This document shows, one piece after another, positions 49,403 through 58,282 of a stretch of DNA of 64,000 nucleotides. Source of the stretch: Desulfuromonadaceae bacterium. GTDB taxonomy: Bacteria > Desulfobacterota > Desulfuromonadia > Geobacterales > Pseudopelobacteraceae. The stretch is taken from the NCBI GenBank assembly GCA_028712665.1, contig JAQTRC010000001.1, positions 1 to 64,000 on the forward strand, in the 5' to 3' direction. Under the pieces are notes generated by a model. The model ran no database searches. It saw only the letters and a list, made by a program, of their open reading frames with translations, and was not told where the DNA came from. The position numbers were made by a program, and so were the translations under genes. Positions within the stretch are counted from its first letter, which is position 1. Every line of letters begins with the position of its first letter.

Positions 49403-50334
49403 TTGGAGGGCTCTTTCCGCATCAGCTGCTCTGCACTCTGCAAAGCTTTTTCCGCACGGGCAATATTTCCCGCCTTCCGGTAGATTTCGGACATTTTAAG
49501 CTGGGTCGAAGCGGCTTTACCTGTCCGCGCACCGTTTATATGGACACTGAAAGTGCGTTCCAGGTATTCAATCATCATGTTAAGGTTCCCCTGATCACCT
49601 TTAAGAGCAGCAAGTTCCTCAAGATCAAGGGCAATTTTATTGCTTTCCCCTATTTGTTTATCAATCTCAAGTGACTCAAGGAGAAGCTTTTCGGCCTCGA
49701 TAAACCTTCCATTTTCCCTCTCCATAGAACCGAGCAGCCGCAGAGAGTTAGACTCCTCATCCGCCTGTTCGTAGCGATGGTTTTCTTCGCGGGCCATGAT
49801 TGCGACGGAAGCGGCTTCATTTCTGTCTCCCGCCGCCAGGTGGATGCGCGCAAGCAAATTCAAACGCTTTCCTCTTGGTGGTCCATTGTCGTATGACAAT
49901 GATTTCAAGGACCAGGCAAGAGCCTTTCCGGTATGGTTTTGCGCAAACTCAATCAATGCTTTTTCGTAAGCTGCTTCCGGCATCAGATCAGGTTGACCGC
50001 CTGCCAGCTTGAGGGCCTCGTCAATATGGACGGTTGCCGATTCCGGTTTAAGATTTAATCTGTTCAAGCGCGCCAGATTGACCAGAGCAGTAATTCTGGC
50101 AGGGTTGTCCTCAATTGAGGAACTGATTTTAAGAGAATCGGCAAGGAATGTTTCAGCAGGTTGTATCTCCCCCTTCTCGTAGGCCCGGATACCTCGTTCA
50201 AGCTGGATCGCAGCTTTTGTCCCCGCCTCTGAGCGAACTGGAATTCGTCCGCCACCTCCGGCACAGCCAGCCAGCAGAGCCGGCAACAGATAATAAAGTA
50301 TCCCGAACCGGTTGAATAAATATCTGCTATTCAT
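49357..50334 (-). CDS. TPR-containing lipoprotein
   Basis: MNSRYLFNRFGILYYLLPALLAGCAGGGG lipobox then TPR-like repeats. Start set at 50334. Confidence 0.75.
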   Translation of the reverse strand: MNSRYLFNRFGILYYLLPALLAGCAGGGGRIPVRSEAGTKAAIQLERGIRAYEKGEIQPAETFLADSLKISSSIEDNPARITALVNLARLNRLNLKPESATVHIDEALKLAGGQPDLMPEAAYEKALIEFAQNHTGKALAWSLKSLSYDNGPPRGKRLNLLARIHLAAGDRNEAASVAIMAREENHRYEQADEESNSLRLLGSMERENGRFIEAEKLLLESLEIDKQIGESNKIALDLEELAALKGDQGNLNMMIEYLERTFSVHINGARTGKAASTQLKMSEIYRKAGNIARAEKALQSAEQLMRKEPSNHKSSPESASPSKRP

Positions 50335-51307
50335 GGCTGTCACCCCGGATGAATCGGCGTCCGCCAACCGGTTGTGATGAATTTCCAAATAACCACGAAT
50401 TCTGCATCGCGTTTATCAGGCGGTCAGTACTAAAAAGCACGTCTTCTGCCTGGGAAAGAAGTCCAGGTATTTTGGGAAATGCCGATTCCGACAATACACG
50501 GGTTTCACGAGACAGTTTTGCAAGCTCTGCGAGTGTATTATCAGCTTTATCAAGTAATGGCGGAATTTTTTTGTCTATGGAATCAATCGTGCTGTTAATT
50601 TTTGTAAGTGCAGGAGAAATATCCAATGCGTCAATTTTATGGTTGGCTGAATCGAGCACCGCTACTGCCTTGTTTGATATGCGATCCAGGCTCCCGTTTA
50701 AGGAAACCAGCAGTTTGTCCGTTTGATCGCGTGTTCCGTCAAGATTCCGGGTCAGAACTTCAATGTTATGGATGGCTCTTTTAAGATCCCCGTCAGGGTT
50801 ATTGATATAGCCGATGATGTCACGAACCTCAAACAGTACCGGTTTGACCTTGTCTGCAATTTCCTGGGCCATTTCATCCAGCCCCTTGGTCTTTACGTAC
50901 AGAACAGTTTCGCCATCCTTCAATTCCGGTCTATCCAATGAGCCGACTGAAACATCCAGAATACTGTCACCGACCAATCCCTCCTTAACGAGTTTTATGG
51001 TTGAATCGTTACGAATCCAGGTGCGGTATTTTTTGTCGACTTCAACATTGATGTCAACCATGGCCTGCTCATTAAGGGAGATGGAAGTAACGCGCCCTAT
51101 CCTGAATCCGGAGAGTTTCACCGACATACCTTTCGAAAAACCGGTGCCACGATCTGCTGTAAACCGAAGAGTGTAGCTGGGGGTGAAATAATCCTTCTGA
51201 ACTCCATAAAGTACAAGCGCAACAGCAATTCCCAAGAGGGCAAATGCCATAAAGAAGCCGATTTTGCGCTCAAGATATTTAAATCTCGGGTCTTCCTCTC
51301 GGATCAT
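50327..51307 (-). CDS. MlaD (MCE domain) family protein
   Basis: N-terminal TM; MCE motif LRFTADRGTGFSKGMSVKLSGFRIGRVTSISL; long helical C-terminus. Confidence 0.92.
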   Translation of the reverse strand: MIREEDPRFKYLERKIGFFMAFALLGIAVALVLYGVQKDYFTPSYTLRFTADRGTGFSKGMSVKLSGFRIGRVTSISLNEQAMVDINVEVDKKYRTWIRNDSTIKLVKEGLVGDSILDVSVGSLDRPELKDGETVLYVKTKGLDEMAQEIADKVKPVLFEVRDIIGYINNPDGDLKRAIHNIEVLTRNLDGTRDQTDKLLVSLNGSLDRISNKAVAVLDSANHKIDALDISPALTKINSTIDSIDKKIPPLLDKADNTLAELAKLSRETRVLSESAFPKIPGLLSQAEDVLFSTDRLINAMQNSWLFGNSSQPVGGRRFIRGDSHE

Positions 51308-51975
51308 TTTGCCGCCTTCCCGCCGTTTTTCTGTGGATGGATGTATAGTACAGCATCAAAATCCGTCTGAACAGACAGATCAGCCGTAGATGATAGATAA
51401 ATGGAGGTTCTGTCCTCCTTTTTAGTGTGGAATCCTTCCAAAACAGATGTAAAGAGAGCCTGCTCAGGTTTTGAAATTCTTTCAAGGGTGTTGCAGTAAA
51501 TCATAACATCAGGCTGCATTATAGCAGCCCTTGTAAATGCCGCCGCCCTTTTCTCAAAAAGTGAAAGATGGGCAGGGAATGCCATATGTTTGCCACCACA
51601 ATTTAGATTATCAAGATAACTAGCGGCTAATTCATCAACTTCTGGTTCAGGTCTTCCTGTATGGTAATAGTATGGCAGAAAAATATTTTCCCACATTTTT
51701 AAATTAGAAACCAGTCCCCCGTTGAAAGGGACAATTCCCAGCTTAACTCTTGTTTGCAACAGTTTATCCGGGGTTGACTCCCCGGTTGAGTTGCCGGATA
51801 CAACTACAGAACCCTGCTCCGGCGTCAAAATGCCCGCCATCAGACGCGTCAACACGGTGCTTTCTTCCTCACGGGCTGTCACAATAAGGACGCGCTCCCC
51901 CGCTTCGATTTGACATGAAAAATCGTGAAGTACTTCTAAATAGCTTACATCCATGAAGATGACGGCAGCTGACAT
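51304..51975 (-). CDS. Degenerate ABC-type ATPase-like protein (MlaF-position), probable pseudo-ATPase
   Basis: ABC fold is alignable to MlaF but Walker A reads TAREEESTVL, signature AHLSLFEKR, Walker B end DVMIYCNTLE; gene overlaps mlaD start by 4 nt. Confidence 0.7.
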   Translation of the reverse strand: MSAAVIFMDVSYLEVLHDFSCQIEAGERVLIVTAREEESTVLTRLMAGILTPEQGSVVVSGNSTGESTPDKLLQTRVKLGIVPFNGGLVSNLKMWENIFLPYYYHTGRPEPEVDELAASYLDNLNCGGKHMAFPAHLSLFEKRAAAFTRAAIMQPDVMIYCNTLERISKPEQALFTSVLEGFHTKKEDRTSIYLSSTADLSVQTDFDAVLYIHPQKNGGKAAK

Positions 51976-52083
51976 GGAGTACATAGTAGCGTGAAATATT
52001 TGGTTGTCAATCTGAGATTTGAGAGCGTTCAGCTTCAGTCTAGATTCACTTTTGGCGAGCATAGGATGTTATATTCAAAAGAA

Positions 52084-52116
52084 CAAAAGAGGCCCACATA
52101 ACGTGGGCCTCTTTTG
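52084..52116. terminator. Strong (bidirectional) intrinsic terminator
   Basis: caaaagaggcccac-ataac-gtgggcctcttttg: 14-bp stem with A/T tracts on both sides. Confidence 0.9.
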
Positions 52117-52146
52117 TTTCATAAAATCAGCGGATCAAACCATGGT

Positions 52147-53451
52147 TCAGGCCAGATCCTGAACACCCTGGTAGATAATGTCGAACAATTCCTGGATATT
52201 TTCCTCGGCAATGCAGGAAAAAGCGATGCGCAAGTCGGTCTTTGTAGTGGATATGGCTCCGACCCCGTACTTGTCCAGCAGGTGGATGCGCAGTTTTTCG
52301 GCCTCCACCGTTTTCAGTTTCAGGCACATGAAGTAGCCGGAGTTGAACGGATAGTAGCTCCAGGCAGAATCATATTTGCCGCTGTTCAAGACCGACTTGG
52401 TTTTGAGTGCGCGACCCTTCATGACCTGGAGTTTCTCTTCCTTCTGGGCCAGAAACTGGGGTGAACGAAGCGCCTCGATGACGAAGGTCTGGGAGGGATG
52501 TGGACAGTTGGAGATCCGCGCGCGAATAATCCCCATGGTTTTCTTTTCAAGAGCGTTCATGACCAGCGGGTTTTCAAAGTTGTTGCCGTCGGCAAAGGTA
52601 ATGAAACCGGTGCGGAAGCCCCAGACAAATTCTTCCTTGGTGGCGCCGTCCAGTTTAACCGCCAGGATGCGCGGGTGGAGGTTGGCGAGCTTGCCGAACA
52701 GTGATTCCTTGAGGCTCTCCTCGTAAAAGAGTCCGAAGTAGGCGTCGTCCGATACGGCAACGATGTTGCAGCCGGCTTCTGCAACTTCTTTGATGGCAGC
52801 CACCAGAGCATCCCCTTCGGACAGAGTCGGAGTATACCCGCTTGGATTGTTGGGGAAGTTGAGCAGAACAACCGCTTTACCCTTTTCTTCGGCGCTGCTC
52901 TTCAGAAGGGCCTTGAATGCATCTACGTCGTATCCGCCGGTAGCGGTGAAAGTCGGGTGTTTCTTGACGATCGCACCGCTGCAGGTGCCGAAGGTCAGAT
53001 TGTAGTTGCCCCAGAGCATGTCGGGAAGGATCAGGTGATCCCCCTTGTCGATGAAGAGGTCGGAAACGATCGAAAGTCCGTGGGTCAGGGCATTAGTGAC
53101 GATGGGATTGCTGAAATGCTTGCCGTTTTGGCTGGGGTTTTCCCGCAGCATCTTCTCGCGCCAGAGTGAGCGCAGTTCTGGCTTGCCGGCGGGGGGTGCG
53201 TAAGGATAGATATCCTTGGGATCAAAGGCGGAAAGCTTGTCCTGAATGCACTGCAGAAACATCGGTCCACCGTTCTCGGTGGCGATACCGATGGTAGCGT
53301 TGTATTTGTGCGCCTTCTCCTTGGCTTCGGCCGACTGGGTCAGGATTCCCTTGGGAAAGAAGAGGTTTTTTCCAAGGTCGGACAGCATTTCCAATACATG
53401 CGGGTTCTGCTGGGCAAGCTGGTCGTTCAGTTCCTGGGCTAATGGGTTCAT
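52147..53451 (-). CDS. PLP-dependent class I/II aminotransferase
   Basis: NFPNNPSGYTPTLSEGDALVAAIKEVAEAGCNIVAVSDDAYFGLFYEES...LAVKLDGATKEEFVWGFRTGFITFA. Confidence 0.88.
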   Translation of the reverse strand: MNPLAQELNDQLAQQNPHVLEMLSDLGKNLFFPKGILTQSAEAKEKAHKYNATIGIATENGGPMFLQCIQDKLSAFDPKDIYPYAPPAGKPELRSLWREKMLRENPSQNGKHFSNPIVTNALTHGLSIVSDLFIDKGDHLILPDMLWGNYNLTFGTCSGAIVKKHPTFTATGGYDVDAFKALLKSSAEEKGKAVVLLNFPNNPSGYTPTLSEGDALVAAIKEVAEAGCNIVAVSDDAYFGLFYEESLKESLFGKLANLHPRILAVKLDGATKEEFVWGFRTGFITFADGNNFENPLVMNALEKKTMGIIRARISNCPHPSQTFVIEALRSPQFLAQKEEKLQVMKGRALKTKSVLNSGKYDSAWSYYPFNSGYFMCLKLKTVEAEKLRIHLLDKYGVGAISTTKTDLRIAFSCIAEENIQELFDIIYQGVQDLA

Positions 53452-53799
53452 CGATTTCCTCCTGGAGTTGTTAATATCCTTTAGTAAGTTTATGAGTCGA
53501 AATCATAAGCTTTCAGTAGAACAATACCGGTACTGTTTTGTCAATAGAGAAAGTAACAATTCAGTATCCAGAATCCAGTAGCCGGAACTCAGAAGTCGGA
53601 TCGAGACGAAGTTCCATATTCCTTTCAGATAACTGTTTAGTTTTTGAAATACCTGAAAATATTGCGGTTTATGCCTGGTATATTCCGGCTCCTGAATTTA
53701 TGACTACTGGCTGCTTAATATATAAACTCACTCCTCTTACCTCTTGACCTGCCGCAGTAATTACGTTAGCTTTCCGTTCAATCCTGGGAGGGAATTTTT

Positions 53800-54363
53800 A
53801 TGCGTGTTATTGCCGGAGTCTGCCGCGGAATGAAGTTGATGGCTCCTGCTGGAAATTCAACCAGACCAACCTCTGATCGGGTAAAGGAAGCTCTTTTTAA
53901 TATTATTTCAAGTCGATTATCGCTTGTTGATGCCAGGGTGCTGGACATCTGCGCAGGAACCGGCAGTCTGGGTATTGAGGCATTAAGCCGTGGTGCGGCG
54001 TCGTGCAGTTTTATTGAGAACGAGCGAAAGGTTCTTGCCTGTCTTGAAAAAAATATTTCAGATTCACGCATAAAAAATCGCTCCGAAATTATTTCGATGG
54101 ATGTAATTAAGGCGTTGTCTCTTTTTGCCCGGCGAGGCAAAAAATATGATATGGTCTTTTTCGATCCTCCGTACGATTCCGGTCTGTATGTTTCTGTTTC
54201 AGAAACAGTCGTTTCACTCGGGCTGCTGGATTCAAATGCGCTGTTTGTTGCGGAGTGTTCAATACGCAACCCTTTACCGGAATCGACTGGCCCGCTAATC
54301 AGGTTTGACCGCCGCGTCTATGGCGACACAGCTCTTGAATTTTATGCACTGGAGGAGACATGA
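53800..54363 (+). CDS. rsmD: 16S rRNA (guanine966-N2)-methyltransferase RsmD
   Basis: MRVIAGVCRGMKLMAPAGNSTRPTSDRVKEALFNII...VLDICAGTGSLGIEALSRGA...VFFDPPYDSG. Confidence 0.95.
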   Translation: MRVIAGVCRGMKLMAPAGNSTRPTSDRVKEALFNIISSRLSLVDARVLDICAGTGSLGIEALSRGAASCSFIENERKVLACLEKNISDSRIKNRSEIISMDVIKALSLFARRGKKYDMVFFDPPYDSGLYVSVSETVVSLGLLDSNALFVAECSIRNPLPESTGPLIRFDRRVYGDTALEFYALEET

Positions 54364-54845
54364 AAAAAGTCGCAGTGTATCCGGGATCATTTGACCCGAT
54401 CACTTATGGCCATCTGGATATCATCAAACGCGGTCTGACAATATTTGATGAAATCATAGTGGCTGTCGCCAGAAATTCCCAGAAAAACGCGCTGTTTTCT
54501 ACTGAAGAACGGGTTGATCTGATTCTGGAAGTTATGAAAGGGGAAGAGCGGGTCACGGTTGACACTTTTAGTGGACTTCTGATAGATTACGTCGCATCCA
54601 GGAGGGCGCACGTGATCATACGAGGGCTGCGCGCCATTTCGGATTTTGAATATGAATTTCAGATTGCCCAGATGAACAGTACGATCGGCCGGGAAATAGA
54701 GACACTCTTCATGATGACTTCTCTCCAGTATGGCTACCTTTCCTCTTCAATCGTCAAGGAGGTCTGTTCGCTTAACGGAGATATAGACCGTTTTGTACCC
54801 CCTGAAGTAAAACTGGCATTAAAAAGAAAATACGGACTGACATAA
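54360..54845 (+). CDS. coaD: Phosphopantetheine adenylyltransferase
   Basis: VAVYPGSFDPITYGHLDIIKRGLTIFDEIIVAVARN; IIRGLRAISDFEYEFQIAQMN; LSSSIVKEV. Confidence 0.97.
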   Translation: MKKVAVYPGSFDPITYGHLDIIKRGLTIFDEIIVAVARNSQKNALFSTEERVDLILEVMKGEERVTVDTFSGLLIDYVASRRAHVIIRGLRAISDFEYEFQIAQMNSTIGREIETLFMMTSLQYGYLSSSIVKEVCSLNGDIDRFVPPEVKLALKRKYGLT

Positions 54846-54959
54846 CCGGAAACAAAAATGCTTAACAGGGAATAGGCCGTATTGAAGAGACGATCCAATA
54901 AGATTACGGATGTCGCGTTTAAAAGCGCTTCATTCATTTAGACGGGTGTGAGGTGGAGC

Positions 54960-55151
54960 ATGATTACCAGAGAGATGATAATATCAGACATCATTACACG
55001 TCATCCTGAAACAGTTGCCGTCTTCAAGAAATATAATCTGGATTGTTACGAATGTCAGATAGCCGATCTCGAGACCCTCGAGCATGGGGCCGGGGTTCAT
55101 AAGGTATCCATTGATGAATTACTCGATGCAATTAATCGGTCTCTGAAATGA
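54960..55151 (+). CDS. DUF1858 domain protein
   Basis: MITREMIISDIITRHPETVAVFKKYNLDCYECQIADLETLEHGAGVHKVSIDELLDAIN. Confidence 0.85.
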   Translation: MITREMIISDIITRHPETVAVFKKYNLDCYECQIADLETLEHGAGVHKVSIDELLDAINRSLK

Positions 55152-55226
55152 CGCTGCTCTCCCGCTGTTTGACCTTTGCTATTTCAACTCTCTATCCGTT
55201 GCTTTCCCTCTATAAGTGGTGCAGAT

Positions 55227-56285
55227 ATGTACGCTGAATATTTTACTAAAGGACTGAAGCTTACAATCTGTATCCCGATGGAAAATAGTGAGATGTTCCG
55301 GGATTGGGCTATAGTCGAGACTCTTGAAGAGGATATAGTCACTCTCCTTATGTCGCGCGATGAACTTCCCAGTGAAGTGCAGCTTGTTGACGGGTTACGA
55401 TTTGATCTTCGTTTTGGTAAAGCAGGAGCTGGATTACGTTGTGGCGGCTTTTTTGCGGGAAAGGGAGCCCCAGGCGAAATCAACGTACGTCTTACCGGTG
55501 AAGTGGGCACCAGCGAACTGCGGGAATTTTTCAGGATTGATGCGTTTCTCCCATTCAGATATCAACTGTCAGAAGAGCAGAACCTGGATGTTCTGATCGG
55601 GAAGTGGCGCAAGAGAAAAAAAAAGAGGCTTGAAGAGGAGGCTGAGCGTAGAGAAGCTTTTGAAGAGAAGCAGCGGGAACGGTTATTCAGAGTTGCTGTG
55701 GGTGAATTGGATGACGATGGCAATGAACAGGTTAAAAGCAAGGAGCGGAATGTCGAAGAGTTTAACCCTGTAGATGAGAGTTGGGATAATGTTAACGCAA
55801 CCGCTATGAACCTGAGCGCAGGGGGTTTCAAGTTTGTCACTTCGGATGTTTTCAAAATGGACGAACTTGTCATTATGGAGATCTATATACCCGCCAATCC
55901 GCCACGTATCATGGACTGTTTATCGCGGGTCGTGTTCAAAAATAATAATAATAGTATTAAGGATGGCAAGGAGTATTTTAATGTTGCGCTAAATTTCGTG
56001 CTCATTGACGACCGTGATCGGGATTCGATCGTAACTCATATATCCCATCTTGAGTCACTCCGTATTCGCCAGAAGCGTCAAATGCGGCCCGTTGAATCGC
56101 GGGATGCAAAAAAACGTATTTCCCCGATAATGCTGGCTCTTTACATAGTCGGGCTCTTGGCCCTGATTTTTTTGATTGTCGCCTATTTTTATGAATACAC
56201 CCACAAAAAAGAGCAATTTGGCAACGAAATCCAGAACACCTTTGGAGATGCCGTAAGGAAGTATAGGGAGAAGATTGGCCAGTAA
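55227..56285 (+). CDS. PilZ-type c-di-GMP effector-like protein with charged insertion and C-terminal TM helix
   Basis: YcgR/PilZ-like halves (FFRIDAFLPFRYQL; ATAMNLSAGGFKFVTSDVFKMDELVIMEIYIP) split by KRKKKRLEEEAERREAFEEKQRERL; TM ISPIMLALYIVGLLALIFLIVAYF. Confidence 0.7.
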   Translation: MYAEYFTKGLKLTICIPMENSEMFRDWAIVETLEEDIVTLLMSRDELPSEVQLVDGLRFDLRFGKAGAGLRCGGFFAGKGAPGEINVRLTGEVGTSELREFFRIDAFLPFRYQLSEEQNLDVLIGKWRKRKKKRLEEEAERREAFEEKQRERLFRVAVGELDDDGNEQVKSKERNVEEFNPVDESWDNVNATAMNLSAGGFKFVTSDVFKMDELVIMEIYIPANPPRIMDCLSRVVFKNNNNSIKDGKEYFNVALNFVLIDDRDRDSIVTHISHLESLRIRQKRQMRPVESRDAKKRISPIMLALYIVGLLALIFLIVAYFYEYTHKKEQFGNEIQNTFGDAVRKYREKIGQ

Positions 56286-56396
56286 ACATAAAGTCCGCTT
56301 GATTGTAAATAAAATGTGTGATTTCTATAAAATAAACCGATACGTGATAATATCGTTTTGAATTATTAGATAAAATGAAATCTACAGGAAGTTGAT

Positions 56397-56492
56397 ATGA
56401 TTATTTTGAGTAGCAGGCTCTTCAATAATTACCGCGTTGCTTTTTTGTCGCAAACTCCGATCATTTTCAACAGCGTCATGGTGGAAAGATGA
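56397..56492 (+). CDS. Possible 31-aa leader/upstream small ORF overlapping the tpsB start (ATGA)
   Basis: MIILSSRLFNNYRVAFLSQTPIIFNSVMVER*, preceded by aggaag; stop TGA 56490-56492 overlaps ATG 56489. Confidence 0.3.
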   Translation: MIILSSRLFNNYRVAFLSQTPIIFNSVMVER

Positions 56493-58186
56493 GAAAATTC
56501 CTTTCTGGTTTGCTCTTCCTTGGATTTTGCGTTAATGCAGTTCCCCTTTTTGCCGCCCCTCCGGATGCCGGCTCTATTCTTCGTGAAACAGAAAGAGTTG
56601 CACCATCACTTCCCGAAAAAGTTCCCGAAGCAAAGGTCAAGCCGGCGCCAACGGTTTCCGGTCTGCCGGCCGGCCCAAAAGTTTTTGTCAAGGTGATCAG
56701 AATCGTCGGCTCCACTATCTTCAAGGAGGCCGATCTCTTGAAACTTCTCCGCGAATATACGGGAAAAGAGCTCTCCTACGCTGAACTGGAGGCGGCCGGG
56801 GCGAGGATTGCCGCCCATTACAGCGAACAAGGGTACATAGTCAAGGTGTTCTTCCCTCCCCAGGATATCACAAACGGTGTTGTCCTGATTTACCTTATTG
56901 AGGGAAAACTCGGCGCAGTAAAGGTGGATCCGTCATCCAGAGCACGCTTTAGCAGCGGCGCCGCGCGACAATTCATCACCAATGCCCAGCCGGTGGGGCA
57001 GAGACTCGTCATCAGCAAGCTTGAGCGCGGTGTGATGCTGCTAAACGACATCCCGGGGATTTCCGCTTCATCCTCACTGGAGCCTGGTGAAAAACCGGGC
57101 ACCGCCGACCTGGTCCTTAAGGTCAACGATACGCCCAGAGTGACCGGGACTGTTGATCTGGACAACTTCGGCGATCGCACCACCGGAGAATATCGTTTAG
57201 GTGGCGGCCTCAACATAAACAACCCTTTTGGCATAGGCGATCAGGTCAACATGAGGGCGCTCTCCAGCATCGACAACAACTATCTGCAGTTAGGCTACAG
57301 CCTCCCGCTCGGCGTAAGTGGAACAAGGTTGTTTACCTCGTTCAGTCATCTCCATTATGAGCTCGGAGGTGACTTCAGTGCGCTGGATGGAAGTGGCGAC
57401 TCTCTCACCCTGGGGGTCGGTCTTCTATATCCATTCATCCGTGGCAGAGGCCACAACCTTTACGGTGGCATAGCCTACGATTACCGGCATCTGAACGACG
57501 ATGCTTTTGGAATTACGATCGGTAACAGGGATATCCACGTCGGAAATTTCAGCCTGAACGGTGACAGGTTGGACACTCTGATGGGTGGCGGCCTCTCTTC
57601 CTACGGCATTAGACTCACCGTCGGTTATCTTGATCGTAGCGGCGCCTCCAACGACCTGGCCGCCGATCGGGCAAGCGCCCGCAGCAACGGCGCCTTTACC
57701 AAGGCGCAGATAAACGTGTCGCGGTTGCAGCGGCTCCGCGAGCGAACTTCCCTCTTTATTAGTCTGAGCGGTCAGTTTGCCGCCAAGAATCTGGACACAT
57801 CAGAAAAATTCATTTTGGGCGGCGTTAACGGCGTACGCTCCTATCCAATCAATGAAGCCAACGGCGACCACGGTATCCTGATAACTACGGAAATACGCCA
57901 CGACCTGACCGATAGGCTCCAGGTGTCGGGCTTCTACGATTTCGGTTGGACCCAACTTCACGAAAGTACCTGGGCAGGATGGAATACTGCCGGCGGTCCG
58001 CCTAACAGTTATGCTCTTGATGGTGTCGGCATCGCTGTATTATACGGCATTCCCGGCAACTTTTTCGTCAAGGGAACCGTTGCCACCCGCTTCATTGACA
58101 ACCCCGGCCACAACGCCGCCGGCAATGACAACGACGGTACAAAACGCGAACCGCGCTTCTGGATGCAAATGAGCAAGTTCTTTTAA
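56489..58186 (+). CDS. TpsB-type outer-membrane secretion/activation protein (ShlB/FhaC family)
   Basis: Signal peptide; POTRA_2 region VFVKVIRIVGSTIFKEADLLKLLREYTGKELSYAELEAAGARIAAHYSEQGYIVKVFFPPQDITNGVVLIYLIEGKLG; ShlB barrel, ending RFWMQMSKFF. Confidence 0.93.
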   Translation: MRKFLSGLLFLGFCVNAVPLFAAPPDAGSILRETERVAPSLPEKVPEAKVKPAPTVSGLPAGPKVFVKVIRIVGSTIFKEADLLKLLREYTGKELSYAELEAAGARIAAHYSEQGYIVKVFFPPQDITNGVVLIYLIEGKLGAVKVDPSSRARFSSGAARQFITNAQPVGQRLVISKLERGVMLLNDIPGISASSSLEPGEKPGTADLVLKVNDTPRVTGTVDLDNFGDRTTGEYRLGGGLNINNPFGIGDQVNMRALSSIDNNYLQLGYSLPLGVSGTRLFTSFSHLHYELGGDFSALDGSGDSLTLGVGLLYPFIRGRGHNLYGGIAYDYRHLNDDAFGITIGNRDIHVGNFSLNGDRLDTLMGGGLSSYGIRLTVGYLDRSGASNDLAADRASARSNGAFTKAQINVSRLQRLRERTSLFISLSGQFAAKNLDTSEKFILGGVNGVRSYPINEANGDHGILITTEIRHDLTDRLQVSGFYDFGWTQLHESTWAGWNTAGGPPNSYALDGVGIAVLYGIPGNFFVKGTVATRFIDNPGHNAAGNDNDGTKREPRFWMQMSKFF

Positions 58187-58282
58187 TGCCTCAACAGGGA
58201 GGATGGGATTCTTTCTATCCGGCACAAGTATGCGACAGATAACGACTAACCATGTGCTTTTGATGCACGAAGGGGAACAGCC

